From the NCBI GenBank assembly GCA_945874145.1, contig CAMCFN010000010.1, forward strand, positions 1 through 64,000: a DNA stretch of 64,000 nucleotides, given 5' to 3'. The translations under genes were made by a program, and so were the position numbers. Source of the stretch: Akkermansia muciniphila (GTDB lineage Bacteria; Verrucomicrobiota; Verrucomicrobiia; Limisphaerales; SXTU01). The notes under the pieces were generated by a model. The model was not told where the DNA came from. It worked only from the letters and a program-made list of their open reading frames with translations, and did no database searches. Shown here piece after piece: positions 51,301-59,632 of this stretch (its first letter is position 1; each line of letters begins with the position of its first letter).

Positions 51301-51995
51301 CCATGAACACCCGCGACCGCGACGAGGTGAGCGTGGTCGAGGACGCCGAGCGAGCACTGCAAGCCGCGCTCAAGGACGGCCGCCTCAGGCTGCCCGCCGG
51401 CTACTACTGGGAATGGAGCGGCCAGTTCGAGAACCAGGTGCGCGCCACCGCCCGGATGCAAATCCTCGTGCCCGTCTGCCTCGCCATCATGTTCGTGATG
51501 CTCTACCTCGGCTTCGAGCGCTGGTGGATTGCGCCGATTATTTACTTCGGGGTGCTGGTCTCCGCCTCGGGCGGCTTCATCATGCTCGCGTTATGGGGTG
51601 TGAATCTGTCAATCGCCGTATGGGTAGGGTTCCTGGTCCTCTTCGGCGTGGTGGATGACGACGGCGTCGTCATCGCCACCTATCTCGAAGGCGTCTTCAA
51701 AGACCGCGCGTTCCAGTCCGTCACCGAAATTCGCGATGCGACCATCGAGGCCGGTCTGCGGCGCATCCGGCCATGTCTCATGACCATCGCGACGACCGTG
51801 TTCGGCCTCCTGCCCATCTTCTGGGCCACCGGACGCGGCACGGACGTGATGAAGCCCATGGCCATCCCGTCGGTAGGCGGCATGGCGGTGAGCCTGATCA
51901 CGCTGTTCATCGTGCCGTGCATGTTCTGCGCCGTGGAAGAGTGGAAATGGAAGCGGGCACAACGGACATTGCCAACGGCTAGCGGAGCAGCATGA
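48387..51995 (+). CDS. cusA: CusA/CzcA-family heavy-metal RND pump
   Basis: A 1202-residue inner-membrane pump of the HME-RND class. N-terminal PVDAIPDIGEKQIIVFADWP, SMSGFGFAMVFVIFKDD and IAIGDVADMGIIMTEN (the proton-relay Asp) fit the family. The methionine triad that carries Cu(I)/Ag(I) in E. coli CusA appears conserved: Met694 in FLYMPS, Met744 in GMME and Met819 in VMLQTG. The spacing between the first two is 50 residues as in CusA. About 26 extra residues precede the third. It is the third gene of the operon. Confidence 0.92.
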   Translation: MVDALIRWCLKHAFLVIIGVVAIIGGGYYALRNTPVDAIPDIGEKQIIVFADWPGRSPQDVDNQVTYPLTTSLTGTPGVKTIRSMSGFGFAMVFVIFKDDVDYYWARSRVLERINVAQQRLPTGVTPVLGPDATALGQVYWYTVEGEGFDLAELRSIQDWYLRYQLNAVEGVSEVGSIGGFVKQYQIDVHPDKLRAHRVTLMDVTTAVQKANIDVGAKVIEKNGIEFFIRGVGFIKSVEDLERVVIRQEKGTPIQVKHVGTVTLGPDFRRGALDKAGVEAVGGVVLMRYGENPLDVVERVKAKIKQLEPGLPQKTLADGRVSKVKVVAFYDRTDIVKDTVATLKEALTEEALMASAVILIFLLHLRSTVSVLATLPLSVCLCFVLMYAFGVDSNIMSLAGLAIAIGDVADMGIIMTENIYRHIAIGDPKKSHFERVYDGAREVGGAIVTAVSNTLVSFIPVFFLTDQEGKLFQPLAFTKTFTIGSSVILALTVVPLICYFLFRPVTWSKRTVWILAGALGFVTTVAMHFIFMWAGATGHYSGWPMAIATGVIVALAVVRMTRERFLPLEENAVSRRVAGVYEPALRWILNHKKTFLVAPVVILMLGLTIWLGIGTTLKPVEWLANLGGPADHPRAELDQLRWQTVRRADGSTHSRMVAHKQSPDSEAVVRETRIFPGIGREFMPPLDEGSFLYMPSLLPQAGLGPAIEVNSKQDLAIASVPEVESVVGKIGRAESALDPAPIGMMESIVILKPESKWRHMPVKRVFSDWPGWVKKPLTWLWPEHRPITKSEILTELQEKTSIPGVLPTFLQPIQTRLVMLQTGFRAMMGVKIYGSDLKEIERLGLEIEQLLKHVPGATDIIADRIVGKPYLEFEIDRDRIARYGVSIRDVQDVIEVAIGGMNLMESVEGRERYPIRVRYLREFREDLPELEKILLPTSTGAQVPLAQVVTIKSVLGPQEIKGERGLLVGYVTMNTRDRDEVSVVEDAERALQAALKDGRLRLPAGYYWEWSGQFENQVRATARMQILVPVCLAIMFVMLYLGFERWWIAPIIYFGVLVSASGGFIMLALWGVNLSIAVWVGFLVLFGVVDDDGVVIATYLEGVFKDRAFQSVTEIRDATIEAGLRRIRPCLMTIATTVFGLLPIFWATGRGTDVMKPMAIPSVGGMAVSLITLFIVPCMFCAVEEWKWKRAQRTLPTASGAA

Positions 51996-52016
51996 ATCTG
52001 GCACCTTCACGACCAC

Positions 52017-53375
52017 ATGAGTGTCATCGCCAGCGAAATTATCATCATCGTATTGCTTGTGCTGGCCAACGGCATGTTCGCAATGGCGGAGCTGGCCATC
52101 ATCTCCTGCCGCAAGGCCAAGCTCCGCAAGCTGGCCGAGCAGGGTGATGCGCGGGCGCAGGCGGCCTTGGAGCTGGCGGAGTCGCCCAACCGCTTTCTGT
52201 CCACTGTGCAGGTGGGCATCACGCTCATCGGCGTGTTGGCGGGGGCATTCGGCGGCGCGACCATCGCACGGGAGATTGCCAGCGCCTTGAAACCCTTCCC
52301 GGTTCTGGCCAGCTCCGGCGAGGCGATCGGGGTGGGTACGGTCGTGCTGGGCATCACCGTGCTGTCGGTGGTGCTTGGTGAGCTGGTGCCCAAGCGGCTG
52401 GCGCTGAACAATCCGCTGGGCGTGGCGCTGGCGTTGGCCCGGCCCGTGCGCGGGCTTTCCAACCTGACCGCCCCGGTCGTGCGGCTTCTGGGCGCGCTGA
52501 CCGACGTGGTGTTGAAGCTGTTCGGTTTCCAAGCCCGATCCGAACCCGCCGTCACCGAGGACGAAGTGCGTTCGCTCGTCGAGCAGGGACATCAGGCGGG
52601 CGTGTTCTTCAAGGCGGAAAAGGAGCTGGTCGAGCACGCTCTGGCGCTGGACCGCAAGTGCGTTGGCGACTTGATGACGCAGCGGGCGCAGATCATCTGG
52701 CTCAACATCGCCGACTCCGACGAGGTGAACTGGCGGCGGATCGTCACCAGCGGTCACACTTACTTCCCCGTTTATGAAGGCCAGCGGGACAATGTGCTGG
52801 GCGTGGTGTCGTTGAAGGCGCTCTGGGCCAATCTCGCCCTCACACAGTCCACCCATTTGCGCTCCCTGCTCACCGAGCCGTTGTTCGTCCCGGCCAACAT
52901 GACCGCGCTCAAGCTGCTCGAAACCTTCAAGCAGACCCGCAAGCATCTGGCGCTGGTGCCGGACGAGTTCGGCACGGTGCAGGGGTTGGTGACGCTGGTG
53001 GACGTGTTCGAGGAAATTGTCGGCGACATTCCCGCCTTCGACCAACCGCCGCAGGTGCAGATCGTGCGCCGGGAGGATGGTTCGTGGCTGGTGGACGCCT
53101 CGCTGGAGCTGGCTCCGCTGAAACAGTTGCTCGGCGTGAAGGCTCTGCCTGGAGAGGAGCAGCAGGAGTATGAGACGTTGAGTGGCTTCCTGCTACACCA
53201 GATGCAGCGTATCCCGCACGAGGGCGATCATTTCGAGTGGGGCGGCTTTCGCTTCGAAGTGGCGGACGTTGACCGCCACCGGCTGGACAAGGTTTTAATC
53301 CAGGCGCTCCAACCGGCGGCAACCAGCACCTTGCCTGCTGCCAGTCCGCACAACTGCTCTGGGGGACCATCATGA
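52017..53375 (+). CDS. CNNM/CorC-family membrane protein
   Basis: A 452-residue protein with an N-terminal DUF21 transmembrane domain (LANGMFAMAELAIISCRKAK and VGITLIGVLAGAFGGA), two CBS domains (DLMTQRAQIIWL; VPANMTALKLLETF) and a C-terminal CorC_HlyC domain (FRFEVADVDRHRLDKVLIQA). The family transports or senses Mg2+ and related cations. It begins 21 bp after the cusA-like gene and overlaps the P-type ATPase start by 4 bp, so all are in one operon. Confidence 0.9.
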   Translation: MSVIASEIIIIVLLVLANGMFAMAELAIISCRKAKLRKLAEQGDARAQAALELAESPNRFLSTVQVGITLIGVLAGAFGGATIAREIASALKPFPVLASSGEAIGVGTVVLGITVLSVVLGELVPKRLALNNPLGVALALARPVRGLSNLTAPVVRLLGALTDVVLKLFGFQARSEPAVTEDEVRSLVEQGHQAGVFFKAEKELVEHALALDRKCVGDLMTQRAQIIWLNIADSDEVNWRRIVTSGHTYFPVYEGQRDNVLGVVSLKALWANLALTQSTHLRSLLTEPLFVPANMTALKLLETFKQTRKHLALVPDEFGTVQGLVTLVDVFEEIVGDIPAFDQPPQVQIVRREDGSWLVDASLELAPLKQLLGVKALPGEEQQEYETLSGFLLHQMQRIPHEGDHFEWGGFRFEVADVDRHRLDKVLIQALQPAATSTLPAASPHNCSGGPS

Positions 53376-56107
53376 ACCCGCCCCCAACCCCCACGCCCGC
53401 CTCCACCCCTTGGCATAGCCTGCCAGCCGGCGAAGCCCTCGCGCGCTTAAAGGTGAACCCAGCGGAGGGTCTCGCCCAAGACGAAGCCGCGCGCAGGCTT
53501 GCCGAGCATGGGCCGAACACGCTGCCGGAAGCCGAGCATCGCCCGCTCTGGCGGGTCTTCGCGCGGCAGTTCGCCAGCCCGCTCATCTACATCCTGTTCG
53601 TCGCGGCGGCCATTGCCTTTGCGATGGGCCATCGCAGTGATGCCGCCGTCATTCTCGTGGTGGTGCTGGTGAACGCGATCATCGGCACGTTCCAGGAAGG
53701 CCGCGCCGAGCGCTCGATGGAGGCCTTGCAACGCCTGTCCGCGCTCAAGGTGCGCGTGGTGCGCGGCGGCCGGGAGGAAATCATAGAGGCGCATGGGCTG
53801 GTGCCCGGTGACCTCGTGCTGCTGGCCGCCGGCGACGCGGTGGGCGCGGACGCGCGGGTGCTGGAAGCCGCCGCGCTCGAAGCTGCCGAGGCCGCGCTCA
53901 CGGGCGAATCGCTTCCGGTCACCAAGCAGTTGGAGGCGTTGCCGGAGGACACGTCGCTCGCCGACCGCAGCAACATGGTTTACTCCGGCACGCACATCGC
54001 GGCCGGGCGGGGCAAGGCGCTGGTGGTGACCACCAGCCTCGCCACGGAAGTGGGCAAGATTGCCAAACTTACCTCCTCAGCGATCGATCCCAAGACGCCG
54101 TTGGAGCTGCGCATCCAACAGTTCGGCCGCTACTTGGTCGGCGCGGCCATAGCCATTTTCATCATCGTCGTTGCGTTTGGCCTGATGCGCGGGATGCCCT
54201 TCCTGGAAATTCTCATGGTGGCGATCAGCCAGATGGTCTCGATGGTGCCGGAGGGCTTGCCGGTGGCCATGACGATTGCGCTGGCCGTGGGGATGCAGCG
54301 CATGGCCAAGCGCGGTGCCATCGTGCGCCGGCTCGCGGCGGTCGAAACGCTGGGTTCCACCAGCGTGATTTGCAGCGACAAGACCGGCACGCTGACGAAG
54401 AACGAGATGACCGTCACCGCGCTCTGGCTGCCGGATGGGCGGGCCATTCAGGTCAGCGGAGCGGGCTATGAACCGGTGGGCAACCTCACGTTGAGCAGCG
54501 CGGAGCTGACGCCGGATCGTGACCCCGGCGTGCGACCGCTGCTCGAAGCCGTCGCGCTCTGCAACGACGCCCAGTTGGTGCCGCCGGATGACACCGACCC
54601 GCGCTGGCGACCGCTGGGCGATCCCACCGAGGCGGCGTTGCTCACCCTCGCGGCCAAAGGCCAGGTGGAACCCGCCGCCCTGCGCCGCGACTGGCCGCGG
54701 CAGGCTGAAATCCCCTTTGATTCCGGCCCCAAGATGATGGCCACGCAACACGGACACACGACCCTGCCAAGCCGGGTTTTCATCAAAGGCGCACCCGAGG
54801 CCGTGCTTGAACTGTGCGAGCGCGCCCGGTTTGGCGGCGAGCTGCGACCGTTGGATGACGGCTTGCGGCAGCAAACGCTTGCGGCGGCGGAGGCACTTGC
54901 CAGCCAGGCCCTTCGCTGCCTCGCCGTGGCTGAAGCGGAGAGCAACGCCATGGACCCGGCCGGTGGCTTCGCCCAGTTCAAGGGCCGGACCACGTTGCTC
55001 GGGCTCATCGGGCAGATGGACCCGCCGCGCGATGAGGTGAAGGCAGCGGTGGCCGAGTCCCGCGCCGCCGGCATCCGGCCGGTCATGGTGACCGGCGATC
55101 ACAAGATCACCGGGCTGGCCGTCGCCCGCACGCTCGGCATCGCGCGCGACGGCGACCTCGCCGTGGATGGCAACGAACTGGAGAAGATGTCGGAGCCGGA
55201 TTTGCGCACCAAGCTCGACCGCATCTCGGTCTTCGCCCGGGTGCATCCCGCGCAGAAGCTCCGCATCGTGGCCGCCTTCCAAGCCCAGCAGCGCGTGGTG
55301 GCCATGACCGGCGATGGCGTGAATGACGCGCCAGCACTGGCCACCGCCGACGTGGGCGTGGCCATGGGCATCACGGGCACGGAGGTGGCCAAGGGCGCGG
55401 CCAAGATCGTCATCACCGACGACAACTTCGCCACCATCGTCAACGCCGTCGAGGAAGGGCGGCTCGTCTATCGCAACCTGAAGAAGGTGATTCTATTCCT
55501 GTTCGCGACCTCGATTGACGAGGTCATCGTGCTGCTGCTGGCGCTGTTCTGCGGCTATCCGCTGCCGCTCTCCGCCGTGCAAATCCTGTGGGTGAACATC
55601 GTCACCGAGGGCGTGCTCACCGTGAACCTCGTGCTGGAAGGCCCGGAGGGCGACGAGATGCGCCGCCCGCCGACTCCCGCCGCCGAGCCGCTGGTGGACC
55701 GCACGATGTGGCAGCGCATGTTGGTGATGGTCACGGCTTCCGTCACCGCCATCTTCGGGTTCTTCGTGTGGCGGCTCTCGACGGGCGTGCCCTTCGAGCT
55801 GGTGCGGACCGAAACCTTCACGGTGCTGGTGGTCTGCCAGTGGTTCAATGTGCTGAATTGTCGGAGTGAGCTGAATTCGGCGCTGAACTGGAGCATTTTC
55901 AAGAACTGGTGGCTGCTCGGCGGCATCCTGCTCGGCAACGTGCTGCAACTGCTCGTCATTTACACCGAGCCGATGAACCGGATTTTCCACACGGTGCCCA
56001 TTTCGCTGCCTGACTTTTTCCTCATCGGCGCGGTGGCCAGCCTGGTGTTGTGGGCGGAGGAGGCGCGGAAGTTCTTCGCACGGCGTTCACTCCGCAGGGG
56101 CGCATGA
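53372..56107 (+). CDS. P2-type cation-transporting ATPase
   Basis: A 911-residue P-type ATPase. The phosphorylation site is ICSDKTGTLTKNEM with Asp336. PEGLPVAMTIAL in M4, TGES in the actuator and MTGDGVNDAPAL in the hinge are classic. In M5 a Ser (714) stands where SERCA has Asn768, with Glu717 kept. In M6 the triad is Asn742, Thr745, Glu746 instead of Asn/Thr/Asp. It therefore belongs to the Ca2+/Mg2+/Na+ P2 group, but the ion cannot be told. It is the last gene of the operon. Confidence 0.9.
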   Translation: MNPPPTPTPASTPWHSLPAGEALARLKVNPAEGLAQDEAARRLAEHGPNTLPEAEHRPLWRVFARQFASPLIYILFVAAAIAFAMGHRSDAAVILVVVLVNAIIGTFQEGRAERSMEALQRLSALKVRVVRGGREEIIEAHGLVPGDLVLLAAGDAVGADARVLEAAALEAAEAALTGESLPVTKQLEALPEDTSLADRSNMVYSGTHIAAGRGKALVVTTSLATEVGKIAKLTSSAIDPKTPLELRIQQFGRYLVGAAIAIFIIVVAFGLMRGMPFLEILMVAISQMVSMVPEGLPVAMTIALAVGMQRMAKRGAIVRRLAAVETLGSTSVICSDKTGTLTKNEMTVTALWLPDGRAIQVSGAGYEPVGNLTLSSAELTPDRDPGVRPLLEAVALCNDAQLVPPDDTDPRWRPLGDPTEAALLTLAAKGQVEPAALRRDWPRQAEIPFDSGPKMMATQHGHTTLPSRVFIKGAPEAVLELCERARFGGELRPLDDGLRQQTLAAAEALASQALRCLAVAEAESNAMDPAGGFAQFKGRTTLLGLIGQMDPPRDEVKAAVAESRAAGIRPVMVTGDHKITGLAVARTLGIARDGDLAVDGNELEKMSEPDLRTKLDRISVFARVHPAQKLRIVAAFQAQQRVVAMTGDGVNDAPALATADVGVAMGITGTEVAKGAAKIVITDDNFATIVNAVEEGRLVYRNLKKVILFLFATSIDEVIVLLLALFCGYPLPLSAVQILWVNIVTEGVLTVNLVLEGPEGDEMRRPPTPAAEPLVDRTMWQRMLVMVTASVTAIFGFFVWRLSTGVPFELVRTETFTVLVVCQWFNVLNCRSELNSALNWSIFKNWWLLGGILLGNVLQLLVIYTEPMNRIFHTVPISLPDFFLIGAVASLVLWAEEARKFFARRSLRRGA

Positions 56108-56138
56108 GCCCGAATTCCTGACTCGGACGAGTGCCGAG

Positions 56139-56245
56139 GGCACGGAACGCGGCATTCATGCCACAGCATCGTGCGCAGGTTAGGACCGATCGAACCGCAC
56201 TGTTGCAACCGAGCTTTCTGCGGCGTGAACGCCGTGCTCCGTGCC
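56139..56245. repeat. Intergenic inverted-repeat element, copy 3 of 3
   Basis: Arms GGCACGGAACGCGGCATTCATG (from 56139) and its inverse (ending at 56245) flank a centre with CGAACCGCA. ACGCGGCATTCATGCC is shared with copy 1. It lies between the convergent ATPase and UvrD genes and may also act as a bidirectional transcript end. Confidence 0.8.
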
Positions 56246-56264
56246 GCTCCGATTCATCGCCTGA

Positions 56265-58568
56265 CTAGAACGGTGATTCCTCGCCGTGCTCGCTGGTCTC
56301 ACCCATGTCGCTGAAGTCCGTCGCTGGCGCGTGCGGGCGGAGGTTCCATTCCTCGCGCAGCTCCACGGGGATTTCGGCGAGGAAGCGAGAGGGCTGTTGC
56401 ATCGCGTCGCCGCCACCTTGCATGAAGCGCATGAGCGGGTGCGAAAGATACAGTTCGTCCTTCGCACGCGTGACGGCGACGTAGAAGAGCCGGCGCTCCT
56501 CCTCCTCGCCCTCAGGTGAATCTATCGAGCGCGAGGAAGGAAAGAGTCCGTCGCAAAGCATGATGACGAAGACGACGCGGAACTCGAGCCCCTTGGCTTG
56601 GTGGATGGAGGAGAGTCGAATCTTCTCGTGATCGTCCTCGCGCGGTTTGTCTTCCTCGGCCTCGACGTTCGTCAGCAGCGCGAGCTGCGTGAGGAAGTCC
56701 TCGACGGTCGGGAACTGGCGCGAGAAGGCGGCGAGCTGCTCCAGGTCTTCGAGACGGTTGCGAAAGTTGGTGTAAGTGGCCTTGAGGTAATCCTCGTAAC
56801 CCGCCTCCAGCACGAGGCGAATCATGGCGTCGGTCTTTGCGCGAATTTCCGCCGCGCAGAGCTGCGCGATGGTGGCGGTGAACTGCGCCCAGGCGGCGGC
56901 GGTTTTCTTCGGGACGCTCGAGGAGATGCGGGCCAAAGACTTGGCGAGCCGTTCTCCCTCACCCCGGCTCTCTCCCGCTGGGAGAGGGAGAATGTCACTC
57001 AGCGGTGGACTAAAGGTGGCTCGCTCGGTGTTCGATGCGTTTGAGCCGCGAGGCAGCGCGGCCCTACCAGCGGCGGGAGTGGAGCCGGGTGCTTCCGAGT
57101 CCTCGAATGCGTCCGAGGCTATTCCCTCTCCCGGCGGGAGAGGGCCAGGGCGAGGGGGAACGCGTTCTTGGTCTGGCTGCATCCGATTTGCCTGTGGTGG
57201 TCGTGCGCCGAACTCGGAACAGAACTTTCCCCACAACTTGTCCGCGCTCTTGCCGCCGACGCCCGGCATCATGCGGACGAGTCTCTTGAAAGAAATCTCG
57301 TCGCGCGGGTTGTGGACGAGCTTGAGGTAGGCGGCCACGTCCTTCACATGCGCTTGCTCGAAGAAGCGAATGCCACTGGTGATGCTGAAGGGGATGTTGC
57401 GGCGGGTCAGCTCGAACTGAAGCTCCAGCGCGTGGAAGTGCGAGCGGTAGAGCACGGCCATCTCGTTCAGCGGGATGCCTTCGTCGCGCAGTTCCAGCGC
57501 GCGTTGGGCGACGAACGACGCCTGTTCGCTGGCGTCCATGCACGCGACGACGACGGGCTTCATGCCGGACGGACGGGCCGGGGCCAGCTCCTTTTGGAAC
57601 TGGTGGATGTTCGGCGCGATGGCGGCGTTGGCGAAGGCGAGAATCTCCGGCGTGCTCCGGTAGTTGACCTCGATTTTGAAGGTCTGGCAGCCGTAGTAGC
57701 GCTTCGGGAACTCGAGGATGTTTTTGAAGTTCGCCCCGCGCCACGCGTAGATGCTTTGCGCGTCGTCGCCCACAACCATGACGTTCTTGTGGACAGCGGC
57801 TAGGCGGTCGATGAGTTCGCCCTGGAGCGAGTTCGTGTCCTGATACTCGTCCACGAGGATGAACTGGAAGCGGCGCTGGTAGAAGTCGCGCAGGTCGGGG
57901 AAGTCACGGAGGACCGCGAGCCATTGCGTGAGCAGGTCGTCGAAGTCCATGCCGTTCGTGGCCTGCCTGCGCGCGCGGTAGCGGGCGGCGATGTCTTCAA
58001 TCTTGTTCGTGAGCGGGGCGAAGTGGTCATAGTCCTGCGCGACCGTCTCGGCGAGGGAGCGGCCGGTGTTCAGGGCCATCGAGAAGATATCGCCAAGCAC
58101 ATCGGGCTTCGGGAAACGTGTCTCCTTTACGTCAATGCCCGCCTCGTCCACGCAAGCTTGAATCAAGTCCTTCGCATCCTCGCGGTCGAGGATGGTGAAG
58201 TCGGGTCGCCAGCCGAGCACTTCCGCATGGCGACGGAGAATGCGGTTGCCAACGGAGTGGAACGTGCCGCCCCAGAGGTTGGAAACGTCGTTGCCGAGCA
58301 GGTCGCTCACGCGGCGCATCATTTCCTTCGCGGCCTTGTTGGTGAAGGTCAGCAGCAGGATGCGGTCGGGCGGCGTGCCGTGCTCGATGAGCCAAGCGAC
58401 GCGGTAGGTGAGCGTGCGCGTCTTGCCCGCGCCCGCGCCGGCGATGACGAGCGCGGGACCGTTCTCGGCGGTGACGGCGGCATATTGCTGGGCGTTCAGC
58501 TCGCGCGCGTAGTCAATCTGCAACTCGACGGGAGCGGAGAAGCGATTGAGCTGGTAGTCGCGCGACAC
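56265..58568 (-). CDS. uvrD: UvrD/PcrA-type DNA helicase with repeat insertion
   Basis: A 767-residue SF1A helicase starting with GTG at 58568. Walker A is GAGAGKTRTLTYRVA. Motif II is ILVDEYQDTN and motif VI is VAVTRAKDELYLSHP. It unwinds DNA in repair and replication restart. Residues about 469-540 are encoded by a 216-bp inverted-repeat element (56949-57164) and include LPLPAGESRGEGERLAKS. They lie in the 2B subdomain after the MPGVGGKSADKL motif. Without them the length would be near 695, normal for the family. The start has a TTGAAT hexamer 7 nt upstream. Confidence 0.93.
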   Translation of the reverse strand: MSRDYQLNRFSAPVELQIDYARELNAQQYAAVTAENGPALVIAGAGAGKTRTLTYRVAWLIEHGTPPDRILLLTFTNKAAKEMMRRVSDLLGNDVSNLWGGTFHSVGNRILRRHAEVLGWRPDFTILDREDAKDLIQACVDEAGIDVKETRFPKPDVLGDIFSMALNTGRSLAETVAQDYDHFAPLTNKIEDIAARYRARRQATNGMDFDDLLTQWLAVLRDFPDLRDFYQRRFQFILVDEYQDTNSLQGELIDRLAAVHKNVMVVGDDAQSIYAWRGANFKNILEFPKRYYGCQTFKIEVNYRSTPEILAFANAAIAPNIHQFQKELAPARPSGMKPVVVACMDASEQASFVAQRALELRDEGIPLNEMAVLYRSHFHALELQFELTRRNIPFSITSGIRFFEQAHVKDVAAYLKLVHNPRDEISFKRLVRMMPGVGGKSADKLWGKFCSEFGARPPQANRMQPDQERVPPRPGPLPPGEGIASDAFEDSEAPGSTPAAGRAALPRGSNASNTERATFSPPLSDILPLPAGESRGEGERLAKSLARISSSVPKKTAAAWAQFTATIAQLCAAEIRAKTDAMIRLVLEAGYEDYLKATYTNFRNRLEDLEQLAAFSRQFPTVEDFLTQLALLTNVEAEEDKPREDDHEKIRLSSIHQAKGLEFRVVFVIMLCDGLFPSSRSIDSPEGEEEERRLFYVAVTRAKDELYLSHPLMRFMQGGGDAMQQPSRFLAEIPVELREEWNLRPHAPATDFSDMGETSEHGEESPF
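56949..57164. repeat. 216-bp inverted-repeat element inside uvrD
   Basis: Each end is a small hairpin of its own (CTCTCCCGCTGGGAGAG near 56970; CTCTCCCGGCGGGAGAG near 57126). The two ends are inverted copies of about 45 bp. A nested GC-rich segment fills the centre. The length is 72 codons and no stop occurs in the uvrD frame. Confidence 0.88.
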
Positions 58569-58575
58569 GGCGGGG

Positions 58576-58581
58576 ATTCAA
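58576..58581 (-). promoter_or_regulatory. Possible -10 element of uvrD, near-leaderless
   Basis: TTGAAT followed by CC on the minus strand, 7 nt before the GTG at 58568. Confidence 0.35.
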
Positions 58582-58703
58582 CGGGCAGGGAGCAAGCGAG
58601 AGAAGGAAAAACCAACCCTCATGGAAGGCGAGCCGAGCAGGCTCACTTCAAATGCCGAGCGCGGAAGCCGGAACGGGGGGGCAGAGACTCCTTGCGCCGC
58701 CTG

Positions 58704-59561
58704 CTACTTGGCGACGACTGCTTCCTGCTCGGCAGCCATCTTCCGCACGCGCTTTATGTTAGCCTCGATATGGATGAGGTAGGCGTTGGGGCCGGCTGGA
58801 TAAGGGTCGCTGAGATAGCGATAGACGCCCTGGAAATCCTTCTCAACCTTGGGCAGAACGTATTTCTCCCAAAACCCGCCGGTCATTCGGACGAGATGCT
58901 CGACGCTCTCAAATATCAGCTTGGTGCCGCTATAACGGGCAGATTCGGCAAATTCGGCGAAGAGGATGGGCAGCTTGTCCGGGTAATCGACTGCCGCCAT
59001 CTGGCCAAGCAGATCTGCCGTGCCGATGCAGTAGCCGACGGCACGCTCCAAGTCGTTTTGGAACGGGATGGCGTCCAGCTTAACGTTGACGCCCGTGCAG
59101 CGGATCATGCGCGAGACCACGCCGATGTCTTCGCGGTCGTAGGATTTTTCAGCCAGAAGCTGCTGGGCGAAATTGGCGCTGCGGCTGACGTGGATAAGGG
59201 TGTATTTGGCCCCGGTGCCCTCGTTGTCGCCGCGCACTTTCAGGTAGCCAGTGTCGTGCAACAGGATAGCCAGCAGGCCGAGCTCAAACATTCGCTGCGG
59301 GATGGGCGGCTGCGCCTCGGTCCGTTGGCGGCCTTGGAGGATCAAGGCGTAGCACAAGGTGCCCTGCAATGTGTGCTCGAAATCGTGGTAGCGGGCATCC
59401 ACCGGCTGGTAATCCCGATAACAGCCGCCAAAAGCATCTACCGCCCAGCCAAACACCCGGGCCACATAGCCCGGCCCAGCTTTAGGGAACATCCCGGCAT
59501 AAATACCGGCAACGGCTGCCTGCACGGCGACAGGACTTTTCGTGTCCGCGAGAGGGAACAT
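58704..59561 (-). CDS. HD-domain metal-dependent phosphohydrolase
   Basis: From the ATG at 59561 the protein is 285 residues. The HD signature is YHDFEHTLQG followed by AILLHDTGYLK, and a third segment is VNVKLDAIPFQNDLERAVGY. The fold hydrolyses phosphate esters such as cyclic nucleotides or nucleoside polyphosphates. The combination resembles cyclic-nucleotide phosphodiesterase-like HD proteins, but no family name is certain. A TAGGTT hexamer lies 7 nt upstream of its start. Divergent from the amidohydrolase gene. Confidence 0.78.
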   Translation of the reverse strand: MFPLADTKSPVAVQAAVAGIYAGMFPKAGPGYVARVFGWAVDAFGGCYRDYQPVDARYHDFEHTLQGTLCYALILQGRQRTEAQPPIPQRMFELGLLAILLHDTGYLKVRGDNEGTGAKYTLIHVSRSANFAQQLLAEKSYDREDIGVVSRMIRCTGVNVKLDAIPFQNDLERAVGYCIGTADLLGQMAAVDYPDKLPILFAEFAESARYSGTKLIFESVEHLVRMTGGFWEKYVLPKVEKDFQGVYRYLSDPYPAGPNAYLIHIEANIKRVRKMAAEQEAVVAK

Positions 59562-59632
59562 CGCAGCGAACCTAGGCAAGCATAGAAACTTATGCACGCA
59601 TATTTTCCTACGGCATTTTCCCCGACCCTCTG

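Noticed and set aside
51609-53045. 478-codon frame antisense to cusA and the CNNM gene
   Set aside because: Shadow of GC-rich coding; crosses two real genes.
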